Origin: Mangrovihabitans endophyticus
GTDB taxonomy: Bacteria > Actinomycetota > Actinomycetes > Mycobacteriales > Micromonosporaceae
DNA: 64,000 nt
Direction of reading: 5' to 3'
Assembly (NCBI RefSeq): GCF_014646155.1
Contig: NZ_BMMX01000021.1
Coordinates: 1-64,000, forward strand
The translations under genes and the position numbers were made by a program. Numbering within the stretch: position 1 is the first letter of the stretch; every line of letters starts with the position of its first letter. Below, piece by piece: positions 43,597 through 51,958 of this stretch. A model generated the notes under the pieces. That model searched no databases and was not told where the DNA came from. It was given only the letters and a program-made list of their open reading frames with translations.

Positions 43597-44874
43597 TCAG
43601 TACGGGCGACGGTGGGCGTCGGCGGTCCAGTAATCCCCGTAACCGCCGTACGAATCGGGCTCCTCATCGGCGGCCCGGCGGTGACGACGACCGGTGTACT
43701 CCGCAGCTCCGTGCCGCGACTCGCCACCGTACGAGGACTCGCCGCCGTACCGGGCATCGCCGCCGTACCCGGCATCGCCGCCGTACCGGGCTTCGCCGTA
43801 TCCGAAGTCCTCGGCTGCCGAACGCCGGCCCCGAGGGTGCGCGGAGGTACCGGCGTAGGCGGGAAGCCGCTCCGCCGCGCCCAGGTGCGCCGCCCCCGGA
43901 TAGTCCCGCTCCGCGGCCTCCTCCGGCTCCGCGTACCACGACTCCGACGGCTCGTAGCCGTCCTGGGAATTCGCCGGCTCGTAGCCGTCCTGCGCACCCG
44001 CCGGCTCGTAGCCGTCCTGCGCACCCACCGGCTCGTAACCGTCCTGCGCACCCACCGGCTCGTAACCGTCCTGCGCACCCGCCGGGGTCCCGTAGCGCGA
44101 ACCGTAGGACCGGCCGGGTGCGGAGTCGTCGACGCCCGCGTACCGAGCGTCGCCGTAGCCGTCGTCGAAGCGATCCGCCGCGGCCTGCCCAGCCGACGAG
44201 CCGCGATGGTCGGAAAACACGGGTGTCAGATTCCCAGGGCGCACCGCGGCGGAGGCACGGGAGGCCGCCGGGGGCGGAGGCGCCGACGCGGGCGGCGGTG
44301 CTGCCGACGCCGCGGCACGGCCGGGCCCGCCGACGGAGGCGATGCCACGCTGCTGCGGAGCGGGCGGCACGGAGGCCGAGCCGGTCACGCCACGGTCGGC
44401 GGCGTGCGGGCCAGCTCCGAGCGACCGGACGGTGGCCCGCCCGCCGGTGCTCTGTCCCTGCTCGACGGGTGGGCGGACGACCGCTCGGCCGCCGCCCTGG
44501 CCGCCGAGGTCGACGATGGCCCGTCCGGCCGCCGCATCGACCGCGGGCCGCCCGGCGGGACCGGCCGCCTGGACGCCGGACGACCGAAGTTCGGCGGCGA
44601 GGTCTTCCCGGAGTTCGTCGCGGAGTTCCTCCACGCGTTCCGCCACCCGGTCCTCGACATCGATGCTCAACAGCACCGGATCGTGACGGATGAGCATCGC
44701 CGCGCCGATGAGCACCACGCACACCGCGACGAGCAACACCGCGAACCGCATGGCGCTTTCGCTGCCGCCGACGAGCACCACGACGGCCCCGATCGGGGCC
44801 AGCCCCACGCCGGCCCAGAGAAGGCCACGGAGCAGGCGCGCGCTGTGTCCCTGGTCAGGTTCCGTCTCCGGCAT
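43597..44874 (-). CDS. Rv3604c-like membrane protein with tandem-repeat tail
   Basis: 425 residues. Two transmembrane helices near the N-terminus (GLLWAGVGLAPIGAVVVLVGG and FAVLLVAVCVVLIGAAML), a charged coiled-coil-like stretch (DRVAERVEELRDELREDLAAEL), then about 300 residues of low complexity. The tail carries five GAQDGYEPV-type 9-residue repeats and a Gly/Tyr-rich YGGDAR array. The mycobacterial counterpart in the same position is also Ala/Arg/Pro-rich with two helices. TAACAT lies 8 nt before the ATG. Function unknown. Confidence 0.75.
   Translation of the reverse strand: MPETEPDQGHSARLLRGLLWAGVGLAPIGAVVVLVGGSESAMRFAVLLVAVCVVLIGAAMLIRHDPVLLSIDVEDRVAERVEELRDELREDLAAELRSSGVQAAGPAGRPAVDAAAGRAIVDLGGQGGGRAVVRPPVEQGQSTGGRATVRSLGAGPHAADRGVTGSASVPPAPQQRGIASVGGPGRAAASAAPPPASAPPPPAASRASAAVRPGNLTPVFSDHRGSSAGQAAADRFDDGYGDARYAGVDDSAPGRSYGSRYGTPAGAQDGYEPVGAQDGYEPVGAQDGYEPAGAQDGYEPANSQDGYEPSESWYAEPEEAAERDYPGAAHLGAAERLPAYAGTSAHPRGRRSAAEDFGYGEARYGGDAGYGGDARYGGESSYGGESRHGAAEYTGRRHRRAADEEPDSYGGYGDYWTADAHRRPY
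43721..43792. repeat. Four 18-bp tandem repeats (coding)
   Basis: Units of the type TCGCCGCCGTACCGGGCA at 43721, 43739, 43757 and 43775, encoding the Tyr-Gly-Gly-Asp/Glu array in the tail of the Rv3604c-like protein. Confidence 0.85.
43949..44083. repeat. Five 27-bp tandem repeats (coding)
   Basis: Units start at 43949, 43976, 44003, 44030 and 44057 and differ at only a few positions. They encode GAQDGYEP(V/A) repeats. The first unit is the most diverged. Confidence 0.9.
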
Positions 44875-44882
44875 GGGCGCAG

Positions 44883-44888
44883 ATGTTA
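44883..44888 (-). promoter_or_regulatory. Minus-10 element for the Rv3604c-like gene
   Basis: TAACAT on the complement, 8 nt before the ATG at 44874. Confidence 0.35.
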
Positions 44889-44912
44889 CCGAGATAGGCG
44901 CCGGTACGAAAC

Positions 44913-44954
44913 GGGCAGCGCCGGGCATCTCGGCTGAGACGTCCGGCGCTGCCC
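44913..44954 (-). terminator. Hairpin terminator of the osmoprotectant-transport operon
   Basis: GGGCAGCGCCGG (44913-44924) pairs with CCGGCGCTGCCC (44943-44954), with an inner TCTC/GAGA stem. On the complement it is followed by GTTTCG. It lies 46 bp after the binding-protein stop. The 15-bp direct repeat GGGCCGGGCCGGGAG (44962-44976 and 44980-44994) lies in between. Confidence 0.75.
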
Positions 44955-45000
44955 GAGGCTTGGGCCGGGCCGGGAGGTGGGGCCGGGCCGGGAGCTAGGC

Positions 45001-45999
45001 TCAGCCGACCGCCAGTGCGGCGTCCGAGCTGAACACCAGGCCGACGCTGATCGTGCCCTGCTTCAGGCCGGTCTTGGTCAGCGGACCACCGGCGTCCAGC
45101 GAGCTGAACTTGCCGGCCTTGAAGTCATAGGTCGATTCCAGTCCCTGCTGGCATTTGGGACGCTGCGGACACTCGGCCGGGCCACCGAGCACGGTGGCCG
45201 CACCGGAGCACTTGGCGGCCAGGTCGGACAGCGTCTTGACGCCGTACTTGTCGGCGAACGCCGAGGTGACCGCGAACGCGTTCTGGTCCTGGGCGGCGGA
45301 CGGCGTGCCGAAGACCAGGCCGACCTTCTCGCCGAGCTGCTTCAGGTTGGACATGGTGGTGTTCAGGTCCGGCGAAGACGGATCCTCGGCGTCGTCCCCG
45401 TTCACCTTGCCGGACAGGAAGGTGGCGAGCGTCGCGGCGTACTCGGGGACGACGTCGATGTCGCCCTTCTCCAGCGCCGGCTCGTAGAGCTCCCGGTTGC
45501 CGATCTGCTGCACCTTGACCTGGTAACCGGCGGCGGTGAGCGCGATCCCGTAGAGCTCGCCCAGCGTGGCGTTCTCGCTGAAGTTCGCGGCTCCGACGGT
45601 GACGTCGCCGCCCGGACCCTTCTCGATGCCGCTGGTCAGGTCGTTCGCCGTGGCGAATTCCTGCGCGGCGGCCTTGGACGACTTGCGATCCACGTCGACG
45701 GCCTTGTTGAGCTCGATGAGTTTGGGGGTGTCCAGCGCCGCGGAGACCTTGTCCAGCGCCGCGATCATCTGCGGCGACGATGCCGCCTTGTTGATCGCGG
45801 GCACGACGTTGTCGGTGTTCTGCAGGTTCTTGTCGTCGGTCAGCACGACGAGGCTGTCACCGGCGACCGGGGCGCATCCCTCCCCCGCGGCGGACGTCGC
45901 GGGCGCTTCGGTGCCGGAGGACCCGGACTCACCACACCCCGCGAGTATCACCGCCGCCGCGGTGAAGGAGCTGGCTAACAGGAGCAGGTTTCGACGCAT
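45001..45999 (-). CDS. Osmoprotectant-type ABC substrate-binding lipoprotein, apparently circularly permuted
   Basis: 332 residues; signal peptide with lipobox LAGC (Cys22). Residues about 48-121 (LVVLTDDKNLQNTDNVVP, then LDKVSAALDTPKLIELNKAVD) match what is normally the C-terminal block of ProX/OpuCC/OsmF proteins. Residues 132-332 (VTVGAANFSENATLGELYG, GDIDVVPEYAATLA, then GLKQGTISVGLVFSSDAALAVG at the very end) match the normal N-terminal and middle blocks. The order is therefore swapped with nothing obvious missing. It binds a quaternary amine or related osmolyte by family. ATG 45999; encoded after its two permeases. Confidence 0.85.
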   Translation of the reverse strand: MRRNLLLLASSFTAAAVILAGCGESGSSGTEAPATSAAGEGCAPVAGDSLVVLTDDKNLQNTDNVVPAINKAASSPQMIAALDKVSAALDTPKLIELNKAVDVDRKSSKAAAQEFATANDLTSGIEKGPGGDVTVGAANFSENATLGELYGIALTAAGYQVKVQQIGNRELYEPALEKGDIDVVPEYAATLATFLSGKVNGDDAEDPSSPDLNTTMSNLKQLGEKVGLVFGTPSAAQDQNAFAVTSAFADKYGVKTLSDLAAKCSGAATVLGGPAECPQRPKCQQGLESTYDFKAGKFSSLDAGGPLTKTGLKQGTISVGLVFSSDAALAVG

Positions 46000-46182
46000 G
46001 ACCGCCGCCTTCTGTGTCCCGGCAGGTCGGTGACCGTGCCGCGTGTCCGACGGGCAGTCGACGCTCGATGCCCGTTTCCGTTCCCTGCCAGGTGTACCCC
46101 CGGGGTGTGACAACTTTCCACCGGTGGAGTGGAGCGTTATGCAGCCGGTACCCGCCGCCGCCGGAACAGCGGGACCGGGACG

Positions 46183-46899
46183 CTATCCGGCCGGTGCGGC
46201 GGCACCGGAGCGCCGTTTGCGGCCGGCGCGCAGCGGCTTCGGGGTGACCACCCGCTGCATGATCGCCAGTAGTCCCTCGACGATCAGTGCCAGCACCGCC
46301 ACCGCAATGCCACCGGCGACGATCTGGCCTCCGCCGCCGTTGCTCATGCCGATGCCGAAGCCCGCGCTGATGATCTCGCCGAGGCCGCCGCCGTTGACGA
46401 ACGCGGCAAGCGCGGCGGTGGCCACCACCTGCACCGCCGCGGTGCGCAGACCGGCTGCGAGGTAGGGCACGGCCAGCGGCAACTCGACCCGGCGCAGGAG
46501 CTGGCCGCCGGACAGGCCCATGCCCACGGCGGCGTCACGCGTCTCCGGATCGATCTGCCGCAGGCCGGTATAGGCGTTGGCGAGCAGCGGCGGCACCGCG
46601 AACACCGCGAGCGCGGCGATCACCGGAGGCTTGCCGAAGCCCAGCGGGGTAAGCGGCAGGATGGTCAGCAGGGCAAGCGTGGGCACGGCGAGCGTCAGGT
46701 TGGCCGCGGTGATCACCGCACCCCCGCCCCGGCCGCGATGTCCGAGCCAGATGCCGATCGGCCAGCCGACCAGGCAGCCCAGCAGCACCGCCCACCCGCT
46801 GATCACCATGTGCTCGGTGAGCCGGTCCAGCAGGCCGCCGGAATTGGTCCAGTTCAGCGGGTCGTTCAGCCAGACGAGCGCCTGTTCCAGGTAGTTCAT
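46183..46899 (-). CDS. Osmoprotectant ABC transporter permease (second)
   Basis: 238 residues, 5-6 transmembrane helices. The binding-protein-dependent permease signature EAA loop appears as ETRDAAVGMGLSGGQLLRRVELPLAVP. Resembles OpuCD/ProW-type single-domain permeases. Its ATG overlaps the stop of the first permease by 4 bp. The C-terminus is basic (RAGRKRRSG). 183 bp separate it from the binding protein, with no clear terminator between. Confidence 0.92.
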   Translation of the reverse strand: MNYLEQALVWLNDPLNWTNSGGLLDRLTEHMVISGWAVLLGCLVGWPIGIWLGHRGRGGGAVITAANLTLAVPTLALLTILPLTPLGFGKPPVIAALAVFAVPPLLANAYTGLRQIDPETRDAAVGMGLSGGQLLRRVELPLAVPYLAAGLRTAAVQVVATAALAAFVNGGGLGEIISAGFGIGMSNGGGGQIVAGGIAVAVLALIVEGLLAIMQRVVTPKPLRAGRKRRSGAAAPAG

Positions 46900-47618
46900 G
46901 CCCGCTGCCCTCGCGTCCACGGGGTGAGGAGCCGGCCGAGGCCCGCCAACAGGAGATCGAGGACCAGAGCCAATGCCACGGTGAGCAGGGACGCGGTCAT
47001 GATCTCGGCCTTGTAGAAGTTGTTCCGGAACCCGCCGAGGATCATGTCGCCCAGGCCACCCCGGCCGATGATCCCGCCGACCGTGACCAGCGCGACAGTG
47101 GAGACGGTGGCCAGCCGCAGGCCGGTGATGATGCCCGGCAGGGCAAGTGGCAGCTCGATCCGCCACAGTCGGCCGAACCGGCCGTAACCCATGCCTGCCG
47201 CCGCGTCGAGCACCTCGCCCGGCACCTGGGTCAGACCCGCCAGCGAGTTGCGGACCAGCACCAGCAGCGCATATAGGACCAACGCGATCAACACCGACGT
47301 ATCCGTGGTGGTGCCCACCGCCGGCGCGACCAGAGCCAGCAGCGCCAGCGAGGGAATCGTGTAGAGCACGCCGGACAATGCAAGAATCGGGCCGGTCAAG
47401 GACTTGATCCAATACGCCACGACGGCCAGCGGGAGGGCGACGACCAACGCGATGATCACCGCGCGCCCGGTGAGGCTCGCGTGCTGTTGCAGGTTGTCCA
47501 TCAGTTCACCCGCGTTGTCGTGCACATAGCGCCAGGAGAACCACGGATTTCCCGGCCCGTCGTCGGCGGGGGCGGCCAGGGGCCACGCAGGTGCCGGGGC
47601 CCTCGACAGGAAGGACAT
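46896..47618 (-). CDS. Osmoprotectant ABC transporter permease (first)
   Basis: 240 residues. N-terminal WFSWRYVHDNAGELMDNLQQH, then five or six helices and the EAA loop EVLDAAAGMGYGRFGRLWRIELPLALP. The ATG at 47618 is only 2 bp from the ATPase start on the other strand. TAGCGT lies 6 nt upstream, inside the ATPase gene, indicating leaderless translation. First gene of the minus-strand half of the transporter. Confidence 0.92.
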   Translation of the reverse strand: MSFLSRAPAPAWPLAAPADDGPGNPWFSWRYVHDNAGELMDNLQQHASLTGRAVIIALVVALPLAVVAYWIKSLTGPILALSGVLYTIPSLALLALVAPAVGTTTDTSVLIALVLYALLVLVRNSLAGLTQVPGEVLDAAAGMGYGRFGRLWRIELPLALPGIITGLRLATVSTVALVTVGGIIGRGGLGDMILGGFRNNFYKAEIMTASLLTVALALVLDLLLAGLGRLLTPWTRGQRA

Positions 47619-47620
47619 AC

Positions 47621-48637
47621 GTGGACGCTACCGCGATCAACGACTCCGGCGCTGGCCGGGACGCGGCGTCGATCTCGATCGAGAACGTCGGCAAGGTCTA
47701 TCCCGACGGCACGGTCGCGGTCGGCGACATCAGCTTCGAAGTACCGGCCGGTGAACTGGTCGTTCTCATCGGCCCGTCCGGATCGGGCAAGTCGACCCTG
47801 CTCCGCATGCTGAATCGTCTGATCGAGCCGTCCAAGGGCACGATACGGATCGACGGCGCGGACATCGCCGCGCAGGACCCCACCGAGCTGCGCCGGCAGA
47901 TCGGCTACGTGATCCAGAATGTGGGACTCTTCCCGCATCAGACGATCCGCACCAACGTCGGGACGGTGCCACACCTGCTGGGGTGGAAGAAGAAGCGAAT
48001 CCGGGATCGATCCGACGAACTGCTGGAACTGGTCGGGCTCGACCCCACGCGGTATGGCGCCCGATACCCCCACGAGCTCTCCGGCGGCCAGCGGCAGCGG
48101 GTCGGCGTGGCACGGGCGCTCGCCGCGGATCCGGTCGTGCTGCTCATGGACGAACCGTTCTCCGCAGTGGATCCGATCGTCCGCGGTCGCCTCCAGGAGG
48201 AATTCCTCCGCCTGCAGGCCGCCGTCCGCAAGACCATCGTGCTGGTCACCCACGACATCGACGAGGCGGTGCGGCTGGGCGACCGGATCGTCGTGCTCGG
48301 CGAGAACGGGCACCTGCTGCAGTACGCACCGCCGCCCGAGCTGTTGAGCCGGCCGGCCACCGATGCGGTACGCGACTTCGTCGGTGCCGACCGGGGAATT
48401 CGCCGGCTCACCGTGACGCCCGTCCGCACCGCCATGCGGCCGATCGGCCAGGACGCCGACGTGGACCGCTTCCCGACCGTGGACATCTCCGCGTCGCTGT
48501 ACGACGCGCTGGCCGAGATGCTGACCGCGGATGCGCTCAACGTGGCGGTGACCGAGAAGGGCATCCCGGTCGGCACGGTGTCCCGCTCGGCGCTGTTCGA
48601 GGCGCCCAAGCGGGACACCGTGCCGACCGGGTCATGA
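47621..48637 (+). CDS. Osmoprotectant ABC transporter ATPase with C-terminal CBS-like domain
   Basis: 338 residues. Walker A GPSGSGKST, Q-loop VIQNVGLFPH, signature LSGGQRQRVGVARAL, Walker B VVLLMDEPFSAVD and H-loop THD are intact. About residues 285-330 (TVDISASLYDALAEMLTADALNVAVTEKG) look like a single CBS module, as in OpuCA/ProV, where it senses ionic strength. The GTG at 47621 is preceded by AGGAAGGA, which lies within the first codons of the divergent permease. Confidence 0.94.
   Translation: MDATAINDSGAGRDAASISIENVGKVYPDGTVAVGDISFEVPAGELVVLIGPSGSGKSTLLRMLNRLIEPSKGTIRIDGADIAAQDPTELRRQIGYVIQNVGLFPHQTIRTNVGTVPHLLGWKKKRIRDRSDELLELVGLDPTRYGARYPHELSGGQRQRVGVARALAADPVVLLMDEPFSAVDPIVRGRLQEEFLRLQAAVRKTIVLVTHDIDEAVRLGDRIVVLGENGHLLQYAPPPELLSRPATDAVRDFVGADRGIRRLTVTPVRTAMRPIGQDADVDRFPTVDISASLYDALAEMLTADALNVAVTEKGIPVGTVSRSALFEAPKRDTVPTGS
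47625..47630 (-). promoter_or_regulatory. Minus-10 element for the permease operon, inside the ATPase gene
   Basis: TAGCGT on the complement, 6 nt before the permease ATG at 47618; it occupies codons 2-4 of the divergent ATPase. Confidence 0.4.
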
Positions 48638-48720
48638 GATCCGGCCGGACCGTCGGTGGGCGCCCCGACCCCGGCGGTCGCAGCGCCCGAACGCAGACGA
48701 AGTCCCCCGTTCGTGGCGCG

Positions 48721-49212
48721 TCAGCGCGTTCCGCGCCGGCCGCCGAGCGTGGCCAGGCCGATGATCCATCCGACGAAGAGCCCGTACGTCGCCCCCGAGC
48801 CGGCCGACCGGAATGCGCCGAGCAGCGACGGGTTGGCCAGGAACAGCGTAGTGAGCAGGGCGGCAAAGCCGCCGGCAAAGATGTAGGAAGCCCATCCCGC
48901 GAAGAACTGGCTGATGGTGCCGCGGGCCCGGGCCAGTTGCGATCCGGGGAGCAGATAGAGAAAGAGAGCCGTGAGGGCGATCAAGAGGATCGCCTTCAGA
49001 TCGTCGACGAAGATCTCGCGCAGCGAGTCACCCGAATCGAACCGCCAGTGCGGCCAGGCCAGCAGGCGCAGCCACCAGCCGCCCGCGGTGTCTGGGTCGG
49101 TGTTGTCCTGAGCCCAGTCCCAGTACCACGGGCTGCCGAAGATCAGGACGAGTATCAGCGCGGCCAGCGTGCCCGCACCAGGCGCAGTCTTATAGCGATT
49201 GCCGAGAGCCAT
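48721..49212 (-). CDS. Membrane protein of unknown function
   Basis: 163 residues with three to four hydrophobic helices (TLAALILVLIFGSPWYW, AILLIALTALFLYLLP, FAGWASYIFAGGFAALLTTLF, ATYGLFVGWIIGLATLGG). The middle loop is rich in Trp and Asp. I recognise no family. It converges with the ABC ATPase and is followed on its own strand by nothing within 80 bp. Confidence 0.65.
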   Translation of the reverse strand: MALGNRYKTAPGAGTLAALILVLIFGSPWYWDWAQDNTDPDTAGGWWLRLLAWPHWRFDSGDSLREIFVDDLKAILLIALTALFLYLLPGSQLARARGTISQFFAGWASYIFAGGFAALLTTLFLANPSLLGAFRSAGSGATYGLFVGWIIGLATLGGRRGTR

Positions 49213-49274
49213 GCCGGGCTATTGCCCCACGTGAATCTACTGGTAAACGTGCCGGCCGGCGGCGCCGGGGCGGA

Positions 49275-49559
49275 TCAGTGCTTCTGCAGGTAATCGATGA
49301 ACGCGGCGCGGAGCAGCGGCTCCGCCGTGCCGTACCCGTTGCCGCTCAGCTCCCGCCACAGGGCGACCGCTTCGTCCACCGTCGGGCCGACCGAATTCGG
49401 CGCGCCGTCCAGCGAGGATGCGGCCTCGGAGTCGGGCAGATGCCTGGCGACAGACCAGAAGAAGCCCACGTCCCGCTTCTCCCGGGCCACCGCGAAGGCC
49501 CGCTCCCGCAGTTCCTCGGTGGACAGGGCGTCCAACTCGGCAAAGCTCGCAGAGGTCAT
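49275..49559 (-). CDS. Small conserved protein of unknown function
   Basis: 94 residues, acidic and helical (FAELDALSTEELRERAFAVA, DEAVALWRELSGNG), soluble. No catalytic motif. Start uncertain: ATGs at 49559, 49571 and 49577 are in frame and none has a good ribosome-binding site. It follows the membrane protein at 49591 on the same strand by 31 bp and may be co-transcribed with it. Confidence 0.6.
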   Translation of the reverse strand: MTSASFAELDALSTEELRERAFAVAREKRDVGFFWSVARHLPDSEAASSLDGAPNSVGPTVDEAVALWRELSGNGYGTAEPLLRAAFIDYLQKH

Positions 49560-49590
49560 GAACGCCAGCATAGGCATGGGCGCAGCACGG

Positions 49591-50856
49591 TCACCGACCG
49601 GTTCCCCACGGCCCGTCGTCCCAGCCCTCCGAGCGGGCCGACGTGGAAACACCCGGAGACCAGTTCTCCGGCAGCTCCGGCGACCACCGGGTGGTGCCGG
49701 TCGAGGCGGCGGCGTTCCAGACCTCATCGGTGCCGGCCACCGGAAGCGGCCGTCCGTACGTCTCGACCAGTCGCGTGATCACCAGACCGCCAGCGAAGAC
49801 GCAGGCGGCGATCGCGTAAAGGGCGATGTCGAACTCGCGGCGATCGGCGTAGTCCAGGAACATGGCCACCCCGGCGACCGCCAGCAGCGTCCCGAAGATG
49901 CCGCCGCGCCGACCGTACGCGCTGGTCCCGGCGAGCATGGCGGTGCCCAACGCGAGCCCGGTCCATTCCATGCCGGTGCTCGGTGCGATCGGAGCCGTGG
50001 ACTGCGCGGCCATCAGGAAACCGGCAGCGACGGCGAACACCGACGACAGCACGAGCGACAAAACGACCGGCAGCACGGCACCCGGGCCGCGGCGGGTGGC
50101 CGGGTCGCCGGCCGGCCGCATCCGGCCCAGCCACCGGCGCACCGGCCGGAGCGCGCCGAGGCCGCCGCCGACCAGAGCCAGCACGGCGAACCCGAGGAAG
50201 AGGAAATAGGCCTGGTCGGCGGGCTCGTAGTCGCCCTGCACCACGACCGGCGCGGTGCGCAACTGGATCACCACGATGACGCCGAACGCGGCGACGAGCG
50301 TGGCCGCCCACCCGGGCACGTGCAGGGAGGTCACCACGAGCGCGACGATCAGTCCCCCGACCGCGGCGATCGTGAGGGCGGGCCAGGCCGCGGCAACAAG
50401 GCCCCGGTCGCCGTTCTCGGCGTAGTGCAGTGCGGCGGCGAGGGCGATCGGCCCGACGGCGAGGTTCGGCACGCCGGCGCGCAAGGTGAGCCCGGCGCCC
50501 ATGGTGAGCAGTCCGATAACGGTGCTGGAGACCAACAGCGTGTCCAGCGCCGGACGGCGCAGGCTGGCCGGGTCGAGTCGATAGAGAAGGTAGCCGATCG
50601 CGGCGACGGCGAGCAGCAGAACGATCTCCCACCCGATGTGGATGCCGAGCCGGTCCCGGCCGTCGTCCTCCGTCGTGCGCTGCAGGGGTTCCGCGGAGGT
50701 CTCGACGTAGGCCGGCGTCACGAGATCGTCACCCTCGTAACCGCGCCGACGTCCCCGATAGTCGGTGGTGTAGTCGTCGGTGCGGTAGGGATAGGCCATC
50801 GGGTCCTCACCGGTCTCGCCGGACGGCCGACGGTACGCCATCTCGTCGTACGCCAT
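49591..50856 (-). CDS. Polytopic membrane protein resembling ABC-2/sugar permeases
   Basis: 421 residues. About 75 hydrophilic N-terminal residues rich in Tyr, Arg and Asp are followed by 9-10 transmembrane helices. The pattern (TVIGLLTMGAGLTLRAGVPNLAVGPIALAAAL and WAATLVAAFGVIVVIQLR) recalls branched-chain/ribose-type permease subunits, but no ATPase or binding protein of that class is near. The ATG at 50856 has GGAGGAGG upstream. It lies just after the DUF3180 gene in the fol operon direction. Confidence 0.7.
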   Translation of the reverse strand: MAYDEMAYRRPSGETGEDPMAYPYRTDDYTTDYRGRRRGYEGDDLVTPAYVETSAEPLQRTTEDDGRDRLGIHIGWEIVLLLAVAAIGYLLYRLDPASLRRPALDTLLVSSTVIGLLTMGAGLTLRAGVPNLAVGPIALAAALHYAENGDRGLVAAAWPALTIAAVGGLIVALVVTSLHVPGWAATLVAAFGVIVVIQLRTAPVVVQGDYEPADQAYFLFLGFAVLALVGGGLGALRPVRRWLGRMRPAGDPATRRGPGAVLPVVLSLVLSSVFAVAAGFLMAAQSTAPIAPSTGMEWTGLALGTAMLAGTSAYGRRGGIFGTLLAVAGVAMFLDYADRREFDIALYAIAACVFAGGLVITRLVETYGRPLPVAGTDEVWNAAASTGTTRWSPELPENWSPGVSTSARSEGWDDGPWGTGR

Positions 50857-50909
50857 GTCCCGCACCTCCTCCTCCCCCGCTCAGCATACGGACCCGGGGC
50901 CAGGCGAGT

Positions 50910-51434
50910 TCAAGAGCGCGAAGATGGTCTTTGCGGTCCGTCGTCGTCCTGTCGATCGCGCTTGTCCGGAATCCGGCAGGACCGCTCCAGCCACAGCGCG
51001 GCTCCCACGAGGGCGAGCGCCGCGATGGTCCCTCCGGCGGAGGCGGGGATGTCGTTGCCGGCCGCCTCGGTGGGCTCCAGCGCCAGCCAGGCCAGCACGC
51101 CACCGGAATAGCCCGCGTAGAGCGCGCCGGCCAGCGACGATGCCTTGGCCAGCACCACGTAACGGGCGACGGCCAGCGGCTCCACCGGCGGCGCGCCGGG
51201 TTTGCGCTGCACCCGCGCCGCGGTGTTCTGCGCGAGGAAGCCCTCTCCGATGGCCAGCGTCGCGATCACCACGATCGGCACCCACGGCTGTCGCGGCCAG
51301 TCGGACGTGTAATAGAAGGAGCTGAGCAGCAGCCAGGCGATCGCCGCAGCGGCCAGCCCGGCGACCACCAGCACCGAGATGCTCGTCGGCCGCAGCGAGG
51401 GGTCGGGTTTGTCCCCGCCGGGGTTACTGCTCAC
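50910..51434 (-). CDS. DUF3180 membrane protein (Rv3605c-like)
   Basis: 174 residues with four hydrophobic segments (ISVLVVAGLAAAAIAWLLL, WVPIVVIATLAIGEGFLAQ, KASSLAGALYAGYSGGVLAWLA, TIAALALVGAALWLE), the DUF3180 layout. Function unknown. Its GTG overlaps the folK stop (GTGA), matching the M. tuberculosis order folK-Rv3605c. Confidence 0.88.
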   Translation of the reverse strand: MSSNPGGDKPDPSLRPTSISVLVVAGLAAAAIAWLLLSSFYYTSDWPRQPWVPIVVIATLAIGEGFLAQNTAARVQRKPGAPPVEPLAVARYVVLAKASSLAGALYAGYSGGVLAWLALEPTEAAGNDIPASAGGTIAALALVGAALWLERSCRIPDKRDRQDDDGPQRPSSRS

Positions 51435-51958
51435 GGCGTCGACTCTAGCGTCAGATCCGTCCGCGGGCGCAGCGCCTGCGCCTGGGCCGTGAGCTCCGGC
51501 GTGGTCAGCAGATCGGTGACCGCGCCGTGTCCCGGGAACTGCGCATAGGGCTGCAGATCGAGCCAGGGCTTGAGGACGAAGGCGCGTTGCGCCGCGCGCG
51601 GATGTGGCAACGTGAGGTCCGGATCGGCGCGCAGCACCGGGACGTCGTCGTCGGTCCATACCGCGATGACGTCCACGTCGAGAGTGCGCGGGCCGAAGCG
51701 GCGGGCCGGGTCGCGTACCCGTCCCGCGGCCGCCTCGCACGCCTGCGCACGCCGCAGCCACACGAGCGGGTCGGCGCCGGGGTCCACGGCCATCACCACC
51801 GCGTTGAGGTACGCGGGCTGCTCCGCATCGCCCCAGGGCGGCGTCTCGTAGACGCCCGAGGTCAGGACCACCGTGTCGGCCAGGCATCCGACCGCAGCGC
51901 GCAGATGCGCGTACCGGTCCCCCATGTTGCTGCCCAGGGAGAGAACCGCGCGGGTCAC
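51431..51958 (-). CDS. folK: 2-amino-4-hydroxy-6-hydroxymethyldihydropteridine pyrophosphokinase
   Basis: Pyrophosphorylates hydroxymethyl-dihydropterin before folP acts. 175 residues. LSLGSNMGDRYAHLRAAV at the N-terminus, ETPPWGDAEQPAYLNAV, and the signature RFGPRTLDVDVI. GTG start overlapping the folB stop by 4 bp. Confidence 0.96.
   Translation of the reverse strand: MTRAVLSLGSNMGDRYAHLRAAVGCLADTVVLTSGVYETPPWGDAEQPAYLNAVVMAVDPGADPLVWLRRAQACEAAAGRVRDPARRFGPRTLDVDVIAVWTDDDVPVLRADPDLTLPHPRAAQRAFVLKPWLDLQPYAQFPGHGAVTDLLTTPELTAQAQALRPRTDLTLESTP

Noticed and set aside
43949..44083. CRISPR array
   Set aside because: Repeats are contiguous, in frame, code for protein and have no unique spacers.
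44962..44994. G-quadruplex or regulatory role for the duplicated GGGCCGGGCCGGGAG
   Set aside because: G-runs occur by chance often at this GC content; recorded only with the terminator.
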